From the NCBI GenBank assembly GCA_027023475.1, contig JALVVJ010000078.1, positions 1 through 43,177 on the forward strand: a DNA stretch of 43,177 nt. The letters run 5' to 3'. The DNA is from Flavobacteriales bacterium (GTDB taxonomy: Bacteria > Bacteroidota > Bacteroidia > Flavobacteriales > Flavobacteriaceae). The notes beneath the pieces are model-generated. The model was given only the letters and a program-made list of their open reading frames with translations. It ran no database searches and was not told the origin of the DNA. The position numbers were made by a program, and so were the translations under genes. Below are positions 1 through 8,954 of the stretch, piece by piece; the first letter of the stretch is position 1; the number at the start of each line of letters is the position of its first letter.

Positions 1-1128
1 TACCACCGGCAAATCCCACAAATGCGGTGGTGGAAGTAAATTATCCAATCCCGCTTGCATTGTTTTTTGCGGAATTTGTTTCAAAAAACCGGTGATATAA
101 AGATGATAACGCACCATCTTATGGAAATCCGCATCATTATCGAAATAGGATTTACGCAACACGAACAAACTTGTGGGCAAAACTTCAAAATACCAGCGTT
201 CGCCGCTACGATATTTATACACCCACACCGGCAAGTAACGCACGCTGTCCAAATACAATTTCCCTTGGCGTTTTATCCATCGAACCCACAACACCACACT
301 GCCGTCGCGTGGAAAATCCCGTTGGTTCGAAATAAAATTCCCCAACGAATAGGCCGTAAGTTTTCCTTTTTCTTTATTCCAAACCACCGGCTCCACCACG
401 TGCGGATGATTGCCGATAATGATACGGATACCCAAGCTGTGCAGAAATTTTTCCCACCGCAATTGCCCGGGCGAAGGGCGCGTGCGGTATTGTTGCCCCC
501 AGTGCAAGAACACGATGATGTCGTCAAAGCGTCCCAAGGCCCGCAGTCGTTCCACATCGTGTCGCACACGGGCAGTATCCAGGATATTGACATAACATCC
601 CTGCGGCACAGGCAAACCGTTGGTGCCATAGGTGTAATTGAGCACGGCCAGCCGGATACGGCCCTTTCGGATTTCGGCATAGGGAACGCTGTCCAAAGGT
701 AAGGCGCCCGAACCCGTGTGTTCCATAGCCAGTTTGTCGAGGGTGGCGGCGGTGTTGCCAATGCCTTCGACACCCCGGTCGCAGCTGTGGTTGTTGGCCG
801 TCATCAGGTGTGTGAATCCGGCCCGCTGCAAGGCCAAAGCCAGCACTTCGGGCGCACCAAAGCGCGGATAGCCCGTATAATTCCGTTTGACCAAGGTGGT
901 TTCCAGGTTGCCCACAACCGCATCGGCGGAGGGAAACAAAGGAGCAATCCATCCGAAGGATGCATCGAAATCATAGCGTCCGCTTTGGCTATCGAATGCG
1001 CCACGGATTTGCGGGCCGTGCATCATAATATCGCCCGTAAAGGCCACACAAAGCGTGTCGGTATTTTGTGCCGTGGCGGTGGATAGCCATAAAGCCGCAA
1101 GCCAAAAAAACAAGGACTTACCGCGCAT
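1..1128 (-). CDS. CapA-family (PGA_cap) metallophosphatase-like exported protein, 3' end cut by window
   Basis: The frame reads from ATG at 1128 down to base 1 without a stop, so about 376 residues are visible and the C-terminus is missing. It begins with a signal peptide ([20 protein letters not shown], then QN). CapA-family motifs follow in order: FTGDIMMHG (about residues 30-38), [25 protein letters not shown] and YSLGNFISN. These metal- and phosphate-binding-like motifs are typical of the bacterial capsule synthesis protein family, related to metallophosphoesterases. A few members take part in poly-gamma-glutamate export, but most are uncharacterised. The start codon lies inside the end of umuC (11-nt overlap), so the gene is probably the third cistron of umuDC and translationally coupled. 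The exact substrate is unknown. The family call is firm; the role in this operon is inference. Confidence 0.85.
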   Translation of the reverse strand, partial: MRGKSLFFWLAALWLSTATAQNTDTLCVAFTGDIMMHGPQIRGAFDSQSGRYDFDASFGWIAPLFPSADAVVGNLETTLVKRNYTGYPRFGAPEVLALALQRAGFTHLMTANNHSCDRGVEGIGNTAATLDKLAMEHTGSGALPLDSVPYAEIRKGRIRLAVLNYTYGTNGLPVPQGCYVNILDTARVRHDVERLRALGRFDDIIVFLHWGQQYRTRPSPGQLRWEKFLHSLGIRIIIGNHPHVVEPVVWNKEKGKLTAYSLGNFISNQRDFPRDGSVVLWVRWIKRQGKLYLDSVRYLPVWVYKYRSGERWYFEVLPTSLFVLRKSYFDNDADFHKMVRYHLYITGFLKQIPQKTMQAGLDNLLPPPHLWDLPVV

Positions 1129-2383
1129 AAACCCGTATGATTTCGTCCCAACGTGTGGTGTAGCGCGGTGAGCGGCGCATTTGGGCCAGTTGCCAGGCAC
1201 GGGCTTGTCCTTGGGCGGCAATGCGCACGCTGTGGCGTCCTTCGGCGCGGTTGATACGGTCGATCACTTGCATCAGCCGGCGGTGTTTTTGATCGGCAAA
1301 CGGCCGGAACAGGTTCAATTGCCTATGGCCTTCGGGTTGCAAACCCGTAAGCATAACGCCGGCTTTTTTGTAGGCCAAATCCGGTCGCCAAATACGGCGC
1401 AGCGCTTCGCGGGCGTAGTGGATAAGCAATATACTGCTACCGGTGGCATAAGGCAAGGTTATGGTATAGTGCAAAGCCCGGTAATCCTGCTGCTTACGAA
1501 AACGGTTGGTGCGCAAAAAAACGGTGATATAACGGGCCCATGAGCCCTGCGCGCGCAGTTTTTCGGCCGCCACGGCCGTAAAATGGGCAATGGCTTCGTC
1601 CACAAAATCCCTGTCGGAAGTGTCTTTGACAAAAGTGCGTGCCGTGCGAATGGCTTTGCGCGGCGGAACGCCTTGCTCCAAGTCCCACACGGGTCGTCCC
1701 AGTAGTTCGTATTTGGTGCGCAGGCCTTGAATGCTCATACGTTTACGGATCCACTTGTCGGGCAGCCGGACGAAATCGGCGGCCGTGTGCACAGCTTGCC
1801 GTTGCAGGCGTTCGGCATGGCGCCGTCCAATGCCCCACACATCCGCTACGGGCGTCATTTCCAGGGCACGGCGTATTTTGGTAGGCGTGTCGGCCACGGC
1901 CACACCTCCGGGTATGTGTTTTTTGGCTATACGGTTCAGCGCTTTGGCCAGGGTTTTGGTGGGCGCAAAACCTATGCTCACCGGAATGCCGATATAGCGC
2001 CGGACGCGCCGGCGAATATCCTGCCCCAGCGCTTTAAAATCCGTAGCAGGCGGAAATCCACGGAAATCCAAAAAGGCCTCGTCGATGGAATAAATTTCCA
2101 CCCCGGGCGTAAATTCGCCGAAAATCCGCATCATACGGTTCGACATATCGCCATAGAGCGCATAGTTGGACGAAAAAGCCACAAGTTTTCCGCTTTCGAT
2201 AAGCCGGCGCACTTGAAAAGCCGGTGTGCCCATAGCAATGCCCATGCGTTTGGCCTCGTTGCTGCGGGCGATGATCACCCCGTCGTTGTTGGACAGCACC
2301 ACCACGGGCCGCCCTTCGAGCGAAGGGTCGAACACGCGTTCACAGGATACGTAAAAATTATTTCCGTCGGCCAGGGCAAACAC
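1118..2383 (-). CDS. umuC: DNA polymerase V catalytic subunit UmuC (Y-family)
   Basis: Y-family translesion DNA polymerase of 421 residues, the usual UmuC length. Catalytic acidic residues are at the positions known from E. coli: Asp6 (ALADGNNF) and Asp101-Glu102 ([10 protein letters not shown]). The fingers motif [17 protein letters not shown] is intact, and the helix-hairpin-helix region ([12 protein letters not shown]) and little-finger/C-terminal region follow. The start is GTG, 3 nt after the umuD stop, so the two are co-transcribed. The protein should copy past damaged bases together with processed UmuD. No frameshift or loss of catalytic residues is seen. Confidence 0.96.
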   Translation of the reverse strand: MFALADGNNFYVSCERVFDPSLEGRPVVVLSNNDGVIIARSNEAKRMGIAMGTPAFQVRRLIESGKLVAFSSNYALYGDMSNRMMRIFGEFTPGVEIYSIDEAFLDFRGFPPATDFKALGQDIRRRVRRYIGIPVSIGFAPTKTLAKALNRIAKKHIPGGVAVADTPTKIRRALEMTPVADVWGIGRRHAERLQRQAVHTAADFVRLPDKWIRKRMSIQGLRTKYELLGRPVWDLEQGVPPRKAIRTARTFVKDTSDRDFVDEAIAHFTAVAAEKLRAQGSWARYITVFLRTNRFRKQQDYRALHYTITLPYATGSSILLIHYAREALRRIWRPDLAYKKAGVMLTGLQPEGHRQLNLFRPFADQKHRRLMQVIDRINRAEGRHSVRIAAQGQARAWQLAQMRRSPRYTTRWDEIIRVYAR

Positions 2384-2386
2384 GGC

Positions 2387-2839
2387 TTACATTTTTTTGA
2401 TCACATAGGTAACGATGCCCCAAATCACAAATTCGTTTTCGGGCGTTACTTCAATGGGCGCATAGTCGGCATTGGCGGGCATCAGCAGGATTTTGCCGTC
2501 TTGGCGGCGAATGGTTTTGACCGTAAACTCACCGTCCACAAAACACACGGCCGTCATGCCGTCCCGCCAGTCCAGCGAACGGTCGATCACCAGGATGTCG
2601 CCATCCGAAATGCCGGCGTCTTTCATGGAGTCACCCTTGACGCGTCCGTAGAAGGTAGCGGCCGGATGCTTGATGAGTTCCTTGTTCAAATCCAGGGTCA
2701 AGTCCATATAATCCTGCGCGGGCGAAGGAAAGCCGGCCCGTATGCCGCCGTCGGCAAAAGGCAATGCCAGGCCGGTGGAATCATCGGCCCGGTAGAAGGT
2801 GATGGTGGATGTTTGGCGCATAAGTTTGAGCCGTATCAT
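2387..2839 (-). CDS. umuD: UmuD, S24-family self-cleaving SOS mutagenesis subunit
   Basis: A 150-residue LexA/UmuD-type peptidase. The nucleophile is Ser71 in VKGDSMKDAG and the general base Lys108 in GEFTVKTIRR, 37 residues apart as in E. coli UmuD (Ser60/Lys97). The Ala35-Gly36 bond in GGIRAGFPSP lies 36 residues before the serine, the spacing of the E. coli Cys24-Gly25 cleavage site, so RecA-stimulated self-cleavage to UmuD' is expected. There is no N-terminal winged helix, so this is not LexA. First gene of the minus-strand operon umuD-umuC-capA-like. Confidence 0.95.
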   Translation of the reverse strand: MIRLKLMRQTSTITFYRADDSTGLALPFADGGIRAGFPSPAQDYMDLTLDLNKELIKHPAATFYGRVKGDSMKDAGISDGDILVIDRSLDWRDGMTAVCFVDGEFTVKTIRRQDGKILLMPANADYAPIEVTPENEFVIWGIVTYVIKKM

Positions 2840-2932
2840 CGCGGGTGGTTTTTCGGGGAATCGGTTCTACGAAGTTACGAAATCTTTCGGTTGGATGTGT
2901 TGCTTCGTCAATCCGAATTAACGGGCAGGTTA

Positions 2933-2940
2933 CAAACATA
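2933..2940 (-). promoter_or_regulatory. Candidate -7 element for the umuD operon
   Basis: On the minus strand this reads TATGTTTG, a match to the Bacteroidota -7 consensus TAnnTTTG, about 94 nt upstream of the umuD start. No good TTTG -33 box is visible at the expected spacing and no obvious LexA-type palindrome was found nearby. Support is therefore only the single motif and its position. Confidence 0.4.
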
Positions 2941-2985
2941 TTTAATTGCCTTGAACGTGTTTCCTACGGATTTAAATCATTTTTT

Positions 2986-3255
2986 AGGGCGCCCCGCCGC
3001 ACACGTTCGGAGCACCTGCGGTGCATCGGCCGCCGCTTCGCGATGACGGAGCACGCTCCCGTCGGCCGTTCCTCACGTGGCGCCGGCCGGGCTGTCCGCT
3101 TAAATTCGCCTCGGGCTGCTCCGGCATTTCGGCGCCTTTGGCGCCCCCGCGGTGCGTAGGGCCTCCCTCTGTCGGCCTCCGCTCGCGGGAAAATGCTCGG
3201 GCAGCCCTTCGGCTCATATCGCTCCCATCCCTGGCGCGTGGGCTCGGGCGGCAAG
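2986..3255 (+). repeat. Dispersed repeat A, copy 1
   Basis: Begins AGGGCGCCCCGCCGCACACG and ends near CCATCCCTGGCG...GGCGGCAAG. The same order of blocks is found in reverse orientation at 24373-24648: the AGGGCGCCCCG start, ACG-GTTCG, CGCTTCG-GA-GACGGAGC, GGGCTGTCCGCT-AAAT, CCATCCCTGGCGC and GGCGGCAAG. The copies are diverged and differ in the middle, so this is an old or fast-evolving repeat rather than a fresh duplication. Confidence 0.75.
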
Positions 3256-3374
3256 CCGCCCTCGAATTAGGAATATCGAACAGATGATTTAGGATTAGCG
3301 ATTTACACCTGCTACTGCAAACATTGAAGGAGGGTTTCATTTCGATGGAGTGCCCGAAGGGCGCGACTAGCCTG

Positions 3375-3402
3375 TCCCGTACATTGCGCAGCAATGTCGG
3401 GA
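3375..3402. repeat. Palindromic hairpin unit, copy 1
   Basis: Stem TCCCG plus ACATTGC pairs with GCAATGT plus CGGGA, with one bulged T (3380) and the loop GCA (3388-3390). This gives 12 base pairs. A second copy at 3944-3971 differs only in the bulged base and in one loop base, so pairing is fully kept. Confidence 0.8.
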
Positions 3403-3582
3403 AGAAATCTCAGTACGGATGCTGCTTTCAAACCTGAGACTTCTCGTCGTTCGCCTGCGGTTCACTTTCCTCGAAGTGACAGGGTTGCCAATCCGGTGGA
3501 TTCGATACACTTCTCATAACCGTGTTGTTTCCGGTTTCCGCCTTCGCAGGGAGGACAAACGGAGCCAATTCGGAGTGCCCGG

Positions 3583-3602
3583 ATTCCCGCTTTCGCGGGA
3601 AT
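3583..3602. repeat. dRS3-like 20-bp palindrome
   Basis: ATTCCCGCTTTCGCGGGAAT is a perfect 8-bp inverted repeat with a 4-nt centre. It fits the ATTCCC-N8-GGGAAT form of the dRS3 repeats described in Neisseria, and similar palindromes are seen in many other bacteria. A degenerate relative (TTTCCGCCTTCGCAGGGA) lies just upstream, near 3535-3552. Confidence 0.7.
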
Positions 3603-3943
3603 GACATAAAGAATGTCCGCGGAGACCGCCGCCGAGCGAGGCGAAAGTCCGAGCGAGGCGGCAGGGCTCCAAGGGCCGCGAGGAGACGTCGCAGACGGCT
3701 CCGATGCGCGCGGAGCAAGACCGGAGGGCTTGCGAAGCCCGAAGGGAGACCAGCGCGAAGCCAAAGGCAAAGCGCGCCGGCTCCCGAAGGTGCGAAGGGA
3801 AACAAGGCGCGGCCCTTAGCATTGGCCCTAGGAAGCCGCGGGTTCCCGGAGCCGCTGAGGAAACCGAAGGGTTCCGAGGCGTGCGAAACAAGACAAGCGC
3901 CGTCGCCTGCAAGGCGCGCCGGCTTGTGGAGCCGCGTAACTTG

Positions 3944-3971
3944 TCCCGCACATTGCGTAGCAATGTCGGGA
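3944..3971. repeat. Palindromic hairpin unit, copy 2
   Basis: Same hairpin as at 3375-3402: TCCCG, bulged C (3949), ACATTGC, loop GTA, GCAATGT, CGGGA. It lies in direct orientation 569 nt downstream of copy 1. The two substitutions fall in the bulge and loop only. Confidence 0.8.
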
Positions 3972-4031
3972 GGCAGACCGCAGGGCAGCCGGAGCCGCGA
4001 AGAAAACCGCCCTAAGGCGGGTTTCGGAGCT

Positions 4032-4063
4032 CAAAAAAAAACCGCTCCCGAAACCGGAAGCGG
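4032..4063 (-). terminator. Rho-independent terminator of tRNA-Phe
   Basis: Read on the minus strand, just after the tRNA: CCGCTTCCG, loop GTTT, CGGGAGCGG, then a run of nine T. Nine base pairs including one G:U. Confidence 0.85.
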
Positions 4064-4066
4064 AAG

Positions 4067-4139
4067 TGGTACCTCGCAGAATCGAACTGCGGACACCAGG
4101 ATTTTCAGTCCTGTGCTCTACCAACTGAGCTAAGGTACC
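4067..4139 (-). tRNA. tRNA-Phe (anticodon GAA)
   Basis: A 73-nt cloverleaf on the minus strand. Acceptor GGTACCT pairs with AGGTACC, D arm GCTCAGTTGGTAGAGC, anticodon stem CAGGA/TCCTG with loop CTGAAAA (anticodon GAA), T arm CGCAG-TTCGATT-CTGCG, discriminator A. CCA is not encoded. A strong terminator follows directly, so it is a single-gene unit. Confidence 0.95.
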
Positions 4140-4285
4140 CTGTTTTTGCAAGCGCAAATTTACAAAGATTTTTCCATTTGTCAAGTCCTTATCTCGTTTG
4201 CCTCCAAACTTAGCCCGAAAAACCACCCCTGAGCTTTCAAAATCGGAATTTTACTCCTAAATTTAGGGCCAAATCCAACGAAAGT

Positions 4286-5659
4286 ATGAGCAAAAAAATA
4301 CTCCAAATAGGTGCCGGAAAATCTACCTCCTACCTGATGAAATATTTAGGCGAACATGCCCAAAAGGAAGATTTTACGATTACAATTATCGACCGCGACC
4401 TGCGACTGGCACGTAAAGTGCTGGGCGAGCATCCGCGCGTGCAAATGCAAACGGCCGATATTTTCGACGAGCAAGTGCGCAGGGAACTCATTGGCTCGCA
4501 CGACCTGATCATTTCCATGTTGCCGGCCCGCCTCCACATGACCGTGGCCCGCGATGCGCTCCACTACGGCAAACATCTTATTACCGCTTCCTATATCAGT
4601 GACGAAATGCGCAAATTGGATCCGGAAGTCCGCGCCAAAGGTTTGGTGTTTATGAACGAAATCGGCCTCGACCCGGGCATCGACCACATGAGCGCCATGC
4701 AAAGCATCGACCGCATCAAAGCCCAAGGGGGCGAAATGCTGCTGTTCGAATCCTTTACCGGCGGTTTGGTGGCCCCCGAGAGCGACAACAACCTGTGGCA
4801 TTACAAATTCACCTGGAACCCGCGCAACGTGGTGCTGGCCGGCCAAGGCGGCGTGTCCAAATTCCTGCACGCCGGCCAATACAAATACATCCCCTACCAC
4901 CGGCTTTTCCGCCGCACCGAATTCCTGGAAATCGACGGCTACGGCCGCTTTGAGGCCTACCCCAACCGTGACTCGCTTAAATACCAAAAGGTTTACGGCT
5001 TGGAAAACGTGCGCACGCTCTATCGTGGCACCATCCGGCGCGTGGGCTTTTCGCGCGCCTGGAACGTGTTTGTCCAACTGGGCATGACCGACGACAGCTA
5101 TGTGATGGAAAATTCCGAAAACCTCACCCCCCGCGATTTTGTCAATGCCTTCCTGCCGTATAGCCCGCACGACAGCGTGGAACTCAAATTGCGCCACTAC
5201 CTCAAAATCGACCAAGACGACGAACTTTGGTTCAAGCTCGAAGAGCTTGACCTGTTCAACGGTGAGAAAAAAATCGGGCTCAAAAACGCCACCCCCGCCC
5301 AATTGCTCCAAAAAATCCTGGAAGAAAAATGGGCCTTGGAACCCGATGACAAGGATATGATTGTGATGATGCACAAATTCGGCTATCATCTGGGCGGCGA
5401 AAATCATCAAATCAACGCTTCGTTGGTGGTTATCGGCGAAGACCAAACCTACACGGCCATGGCCAAAACCGTGGGTCTCCCCTTGGGTATCGGCGCCCTG
5501 AAAATCCTCAAAGGCGAAATTCGCACCCCGGGCGTGCAATTACCCGTTTTGTCCGAAGTTTACGAGCCCGTGTTGAAAGAATTGGAAACCTACGGCATCC
5601 GTTTCCTGGAAAAAAAGGTGCCTTTCCAATGCTATAATCCCGATTTTACCATGGGATAA
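4286..5659 (+). CDS. Saccharopine dehydrogenase family protein
   Basis: A 457-residue NAD(P)-dependent oxidoreductase of the saccharopine dehydrogenase/reductase family. The Rossmann nucleotide-binding loop is at the N-terminus ([17 protein letters not shown], about residues 5-21), with IIDRD at the end of beta-2. The family segment [15 protein letters not shown] lies near residues 125-140, and the C-terminal catalytic domain follows ([26 protein letters not shown]). Length and the GLDPGIDH motif fit the Lys9-like reductase group acting in lysine metabolism. Carboxynorspermidine dehydrogenase relatives share the fold, so the substrate is not certain. It is followed 37 nt later by ornithine carbamoyltransferase on the same strand. 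Start ATG; no domain appears missing. Confidence 0.85.
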   Translation: MSKKILQIGAGKSTSYLMKYLGEHAQKEDFTITIIDRDLRLARKVLGEHPRVQMQTADIFDEQVRRELIGSHDLIISMLPARLHMTVARDALHYGKHLITASYISDEMRKLDPEVRAKGLVFMNEIGLDPGIDHMSAMQSIDRIKAQGGEMLLFESFTGGLVAPESDNNLWHYKFTWNPRNVVLAGQGGVSKFLHAGQYKYIPYHRLFRRTEFLEIDGYGRFEAYPNRDSLKYQKVYGLENVRTLYRGTIRRVGFSRAWNVFVQLGMTDDSYVMENSENLTPRDFVNAFLPYSPHDSVELKLRHYLKIDQDDELWFKLEELDLFNGEKKIGLKNATPAQLLQKILEEKWALEPDDKDMIVMMHKFGYHLGGENHQINASLVVIGEDQTYTAMAKTVGLPLGIGALKILKGEIRTPGVQLPVLSEVYEPVLKELETYGIRFLEKKVPFQCYNPDFTMG

Positions 5660-5696
5660 ATTATTTTTGCCAAAACCCGAAAAAATAATAGCCGTT

Positions 5697-6692
5697 ATGT
5701 ATAATCTGAAAAATCGTCATTTTCTGAAACTTTTGGACTTTACTCCGGACGAAATCCGGTTTTTGCTCCGGCTGTCGGCCGACTTGAAACGGGCCAAATA
5801 TGCCGGAACCGAGCGTCAAATGCTGCGCGGAAAAAACATTGCGCTGATTTTCGAAAAGGCCTCCACCCGCACCCGTTGTGCCTTCGAAGTGGCCGCCTTC
5901 GACCAAGGCGCCCATGTTACCTACCTGGGCCCTACGGGTTCGCACATCGGCAAAAAGGAAACCATGAAAGACACGGCACGCGTATTGGGCCGTATGTATG
6001 ATGCCATCGAATACCGCGGCTTCGGGCAGGAACGGGTCGAAGAACTGGCACGCTATGCCGGCGTGCCCGTTTGGAACGGACTCACCGACGAATTTCATCC
6101 CACCCAAATCCTGGCCGATTTCCTAACCATGACCGAACATAGCGACAAACCCTTGCATCAAATTTCCTTTGCCTACCTGGGCGATGCGCGCAACAATCTG
6201 GGCAATTCCCTGCTGGTGGGTGCGGCCAAAATGGGTATGGACGTCCGCTTGGTGGCTCCCGAAGATTTGTTCCCCGAGCAAAATCTGCTGGAAAAAGCCC
6301 GCGAAATAGCCGCCGAAACCGGTGCCCGCATCACGCTCACGTCCGACACCGACGAAGGCGTGCGCGGCGTGGATTTTATCTACACCGACGTATGGGTGTC
6401 CATGGGCGAACCCGACGAAGTTTGGGCCCAACGCATCGAAAAATTGATGCCCTATCAAGTCAATCGCACTTTGATGGAAAAAACAGGAAATCCGCAAACC
6501 AAGTTCATGCACTGTTTGCCGGCCTTCCACAATACCGACACCGAAGTGGGTAAGGAAATCCATCGCAAATTCGGCATCGAAGCCATGGAAGTAACCGACG
6601 AGGTGTTCGAAAGCAAAGCATCCATCGTGTTCGATGAGGCCGAAAACCGGCTCCACACCATCAAGGCAGTGATGGTGGCCACGCTGGGCTAA
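5697..6692 (+). CDS. argF: Ornithine carbamoyltransferase
   Basis: Transfers the carbamoyl group of carbamoyl phosphate to ornithine to give citrulline. From ATG at 5697 the protein has 331 residues, close to the family norm; an in-frame TTG at 5667 would add ten implausible residues. Carbamoyl-phosphate motif STRTR is at residues 56-60. Also present are [10 protein letters not shown], the SMG loop (DVWVSMGE) that closes over ornithine, and the FMHCLPAFH catalytic cysteine motif. These are marks of canonical OTCase rather than the acetyl- or succinyl-ornithine transcarbamylases known from several Bacteroidota. It could serve in biosynthesis (argF) or in a catabolic arginine pathway (arcB); no other arginine gene is adjacent to decide this. 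Confidence 0.92.
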   Translation: MYNLKNRHFLKLLDFTPDEIRFLLRLSADLKRAKYAGTERQMLRGKNIALIFEKASTRTRCAFEVAAFDQGAHVTYLGPTGSHIGKKETMKDTARVLGRMYDAIEYRGFGQERVEELARYAGVPVWNGLTDEFHPTQILADFLTMTEHSDKPLHQISFAYLGDARNNLGNSLLVGAAKMGMDVRLVAPEDLFPEQNLLEKAREIAAETGARITLTSDTDEGVRGVDFIYTDVWVSMGEPDEVWAQRIEKLMPYQVNRTLMEKTGNPQTKFMHCLPAFHNTDTEVGKEIHRKFGIEAMEVTDEVFESKASIVFDEAENRLHTIKAVMVATLG

Positions 6693-6706
6693 CGCGGGAT
6701 TTGTCG

Positions 6707-6714
6707 TATCTTTG
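6707..6714 (+). promoter_or_regulatory. -7 promoter element upstream of folE
   Basis: TATCTTTG, an exact match to the Bacteroidota -7 consensus TAnnTTTG, ending 27 nt before the folE ATG and placed just after the argF stop. A -33 TTTG at the proper distance is not obvious. Confidence 0.55.
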
Positions 6715-6741
6715 TTTGAATTTTTCCGAAGAAGAAAGCGT

Positions 6742-7416
6742 ATGAATTGCAACGACAAAAAACACGACCATGTCGGCGACAATCACCTGGGAAGCGTGCA
6801 TTACCCTTTGCGGGATGATGCCTTCGAATTGAGCGATGACGAAAAAATTACCCGCATTGCCGAACATGTCAAGGAAATACTGACCATCCTGGGGCTGGAC
6901 ACCACCGACGACAGCATCCAAGGAACCCCTTGCCGCGTGGCCAAAATGTATGTCAAAGAGACGTTCAAAGGACTCAATCCGGCCAATATGCCCAAGTTGT
7001 CGGCCTTTGACAATAAATACCACTACAACGAAATGCTGGTGGAAAAAAACATCCGCGTGTTTTCCACTTGCGAACATCACCTGCTGCCTATCGTGGGCTT
7101 TGCACACGTGGCCTACATTTCCAACGGCAAGGTTATCGGGCTTTCCAAACTCAACCGCTTGGTGGATTATTATGCCCGCCGGCCCCAAGTGCAGGAACGC
7201 ATGACCGAGCAAATCGCTTCGGCCCTGCAAGAAGCCCTGGAAACCGAAAATGTGGCCGTGGTGGTCGATGCCAAGCATTTGTGCGTCAATTCGCGCGGTA
7301 TCAAAGACCCCGACAGTTCCACCGTAACGGCCTACTTCGGCGGTAAATTCCGCAACCCCGAAGTGCGCAAAGAGTTTTTGAGTTATATCCAACTGGAAAC
7401 CAAATATTTGTTCTAA
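6742..7416 (+). CDS. folE: GTP cyclohydrolase I
   Basis: First enzyme of tetrahydrofolate synthesis, converting GTP to 7,8-dihydroneopterin triphosphate. The ATG at 6742 gives 224 residues; an upstream in-frame TTG (6712) lies inside the promoter motif and is unlikely. Zinc and active-site residues are present: Cys and His in [13 protein letters not shown], and the second zinc cysteine in [22 protein letters not shown]-binding sequences [21 protein letters not shown] and the C-terminal RKEFLSYI complete the fold. Type I (FolE1) by sequence. Placed between argF and cysS, with its own likely promoter. Confidence 0.95.
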   Translation: MNCNDKKHDHVGDNHLGSVHYPLRDDAFELSDDEKITRIAEHVKEILTILGLDTTDDSIQGTPCRVAKMYVKETFKGLNPANMPKLSAFDNKYHYNEMLVEKNIRVFSTCEHHLLPIVGFAHVAYISNGKVIGLSKLNRLVDYYARRPQVQERMTEQIASALQEALETENVAVVVDAKHLCVNSRGIKDPDSSTVTAYFGGKFRNPEVRKEFLSYIQLETKYLF

Positions 7417-7432
7417 TCCCAAAAACCGTATT

Positions 7433-8920
7433 ATGAGCCGCACGCCCGAATCCTATCGCGACGATTTGAAAATCTACAATTCGCTCACCGGCCGCAAGGA
7501 AAAATTCGAACCTCTGGTGCCCGGCCATGTGGGTATGTATGTGTGCGGGCCAACGGTGTATAGCAACGTTCACCTGGGCAATGTGCGCACTTTCGTATCC
7601 TTCGATGTGGTATATCGCTATCTGAAACATTTGGGCTACAAGGTGCGCTATGTGCGCAACATCACCGATGCGGGCCACTTGGAAGACGATTCCGACGAGG
7701 ATAAAATTTCCAAAAAAGCCCGTCTGGAAAAAATCGAACCCATGGAAATCGTGCAGAAATACACCATCGATTTCCACCGGATTTTGGACAAGATGAACAA
7801 CCTTCCGCCCAACATCGAACCCACGGCCACCGGCCACATCGTGGAGCAAATCGAGGCGGTGAAAGAAATCCTGAACAAAGGTTTGGCCTACGAAGTGAAC
7901 GGGTCGGTTTATTTCGATGTGATCAAATACAACCGCGAGGTGGACCGCTACGGCAAACTCAGCGGCCGCAAAATAGAGGAACTCATTGCCAACACACGCG
8001 ACTTGGAAGGCCAAGACGAAAAACGCAATCCGCAGGATTTTGCGCTGTGGAAAAAGGCCAAACCCCAACATATTATGCGTTGGCCTTCGCCGTGGAGCGA
8101 CGGATTCCCGGGATGGCATCTGGAATGCACGGTCATGAGCACCAAATACCTTGGTGAACAGTTCGACATCCACGGCGGCGGTATGGACCTGAAATTTCCG
8201 CACCACGAATGCGAAATCGCCCAAGGCAAAGCCCTGGGCGGCAAGGATCCGGTGCGCTACTGGATGCATGCCAACATGCTGACCATGAACGGGCGCAAAA
8301 TGTCCAAATCCACCGGCAACACCATTTTGCCCGAAGAAATTTTTTCGGGCCGTAACGACAAGTTGTCCAAGCCCTATTCGCCCGCTACGGTGCGCTTGTT
8401 TTTCCTGATGGCCCAATACCGCAACGTGCTCGATTTGTCCGAAGAGGCCTTGCAAGCGGCCGAAAAAGGCCTACGCCGGCTGTGGGAAGCATGGCGAAAA
8501 ATCGATGCCTTGCCCGTGTCGGATACGTCGGATTGGGACGTAAACGCTTGGCGCGATAGTTTGTATGACGCCATGAACGACGATTTCAATACGCCCGTAA
8601 CCCTGGCCCGGCTGTTCGACGGCGCCAAGGCCGTTCAACGCATAGCCGCCGGGCAAGCACACATCACGGCCGGCGACAAAGCCCTGCTGCGTCAAACCAT
8701 GGAGGCCTTTATGTTCGACATCCTGGGCCTTCCGCGCCAAACCGGCCAAGCCACCGGAACCCAAAACCTGGACGGACTGATACGGCTGCTGATCGACCTG
8801 CGCAACCAAGCCCGCCAAGCCAAAAACTGGGCCCTGGCCGACCAAATCCGCGACGAACTGGGCCGGCTGGGTATCGTGCTCAAAGACGGCAAAGACGGCA
8901 CCGAATACGAAATCCGTTAA
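7433..8920 (+). CDS. cysS: Cysteinyl-tRNA synthetase
   Basis: Class I aminoacyl-tRNA synthetase charging tRNA-Cys, 495 residues. HIGH-type motif is in [11 protein letters not shown], the zinc ligands are in [18 protein letters not shown] and PHHECEIAQ, and the KMSKSTGN signature is present. The C-terminal DALR-type helical domain ends in a short basic/acidic tail. Starts 16 nt after folE and so may be read with it. Complete and unremarkable. Confidence 0.97.
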   Translation: MSRTPESYRDDLKIYNSLTGRKEKFEPLVPGHVGMYVCGPTVYSNVHLGNVRTFVSFDVVYRYLKHLGYKVRYVRNITDAGHLEDDSDEDKISKKARLEKIEPMEIVQKYTIDFHRILDKMNNLPPNIEPTATGHIVEQIEAVKEILNKGLAYEVNGSVYFDVIKYNREVDRYGKLSGRKIEELIANTRDLEGQDEKRNPQDFALWKKAKPQHIMRWPSPWSDGFPGWHLECTVMSTKYLGEQFDIHGGGMDLKFPHHECEIAQGKALGGKDPVRYWMHANMLTMNGRKMSKSTGNTILPEEIFSGRNDKLSKPYSPATVRLFFLMAQYRNVLDLSEEALQAAEKGLRRLWEAWRKIDALPVSDTSDWDVNAWRDSLYDAMNDDFNTPVTLARLFDGAKAVQRIAAGQAHITAGDKALLRQTMEAFMFDILGLPRQTGQATGTQNLDGLIRLLIDLRNQARQAKNWALADQIRDELGRLGIVLKDGKDGTEYEIR

Positions 8921-8954
8921 TTTTCCGTAATTTGGAGCGGAAAAACATCCGCCG

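Larger units (their letters stand above)
2986..4015. repeat. GC-rich mosaic intergenic repeat island 1
   Basis: About 1 kb between the umuD promoter and tRNA-Phe, much richer in GC than the flanks and without a credible gene. Open frames run through it on both strands but have arginine/alanine/proline-rich low-information translations and no recognisable domain. It is a patchwork: a 270-bp block shared with island 2 (2986-3255), a hairpin present twice (3375-3402 and 3944-3971), a 20-bp dRS3-like palindrome (3583-3602), and a stretch near 3971-3985 shared with island 3. Many short inverted repeats such as GGCTTGTGGAGCCG fill the rest. It abuts a tRNA gene, a common insertion site for mobile DNA. 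Confidence 0.75.

Noticed and set aside
273-1004. Overlapping minus-strand frames of 166, 142 and 66 codons
   Set aside because: They are other-frame shadows of the real CapA-like gene, which is open from 1128 to the window edge.
1727-3046. 439-codon open frame on the plus strand
   Set aside because: It is antisense to umuC and umuD, whose catalytic motifs are intact. The translation is rich in His/Gly/Phe as expected for a shadow frame.
2964-4226. Several open frames of 90-200 codons on both strands in island 1
   Set aside because: Their translations are Arg/Ala/Pro/Ser-rich with no domain, they overlap each other on both strands, and one runs through tRNA-Phe. GC-rich DNA lacks stop codons by chance.
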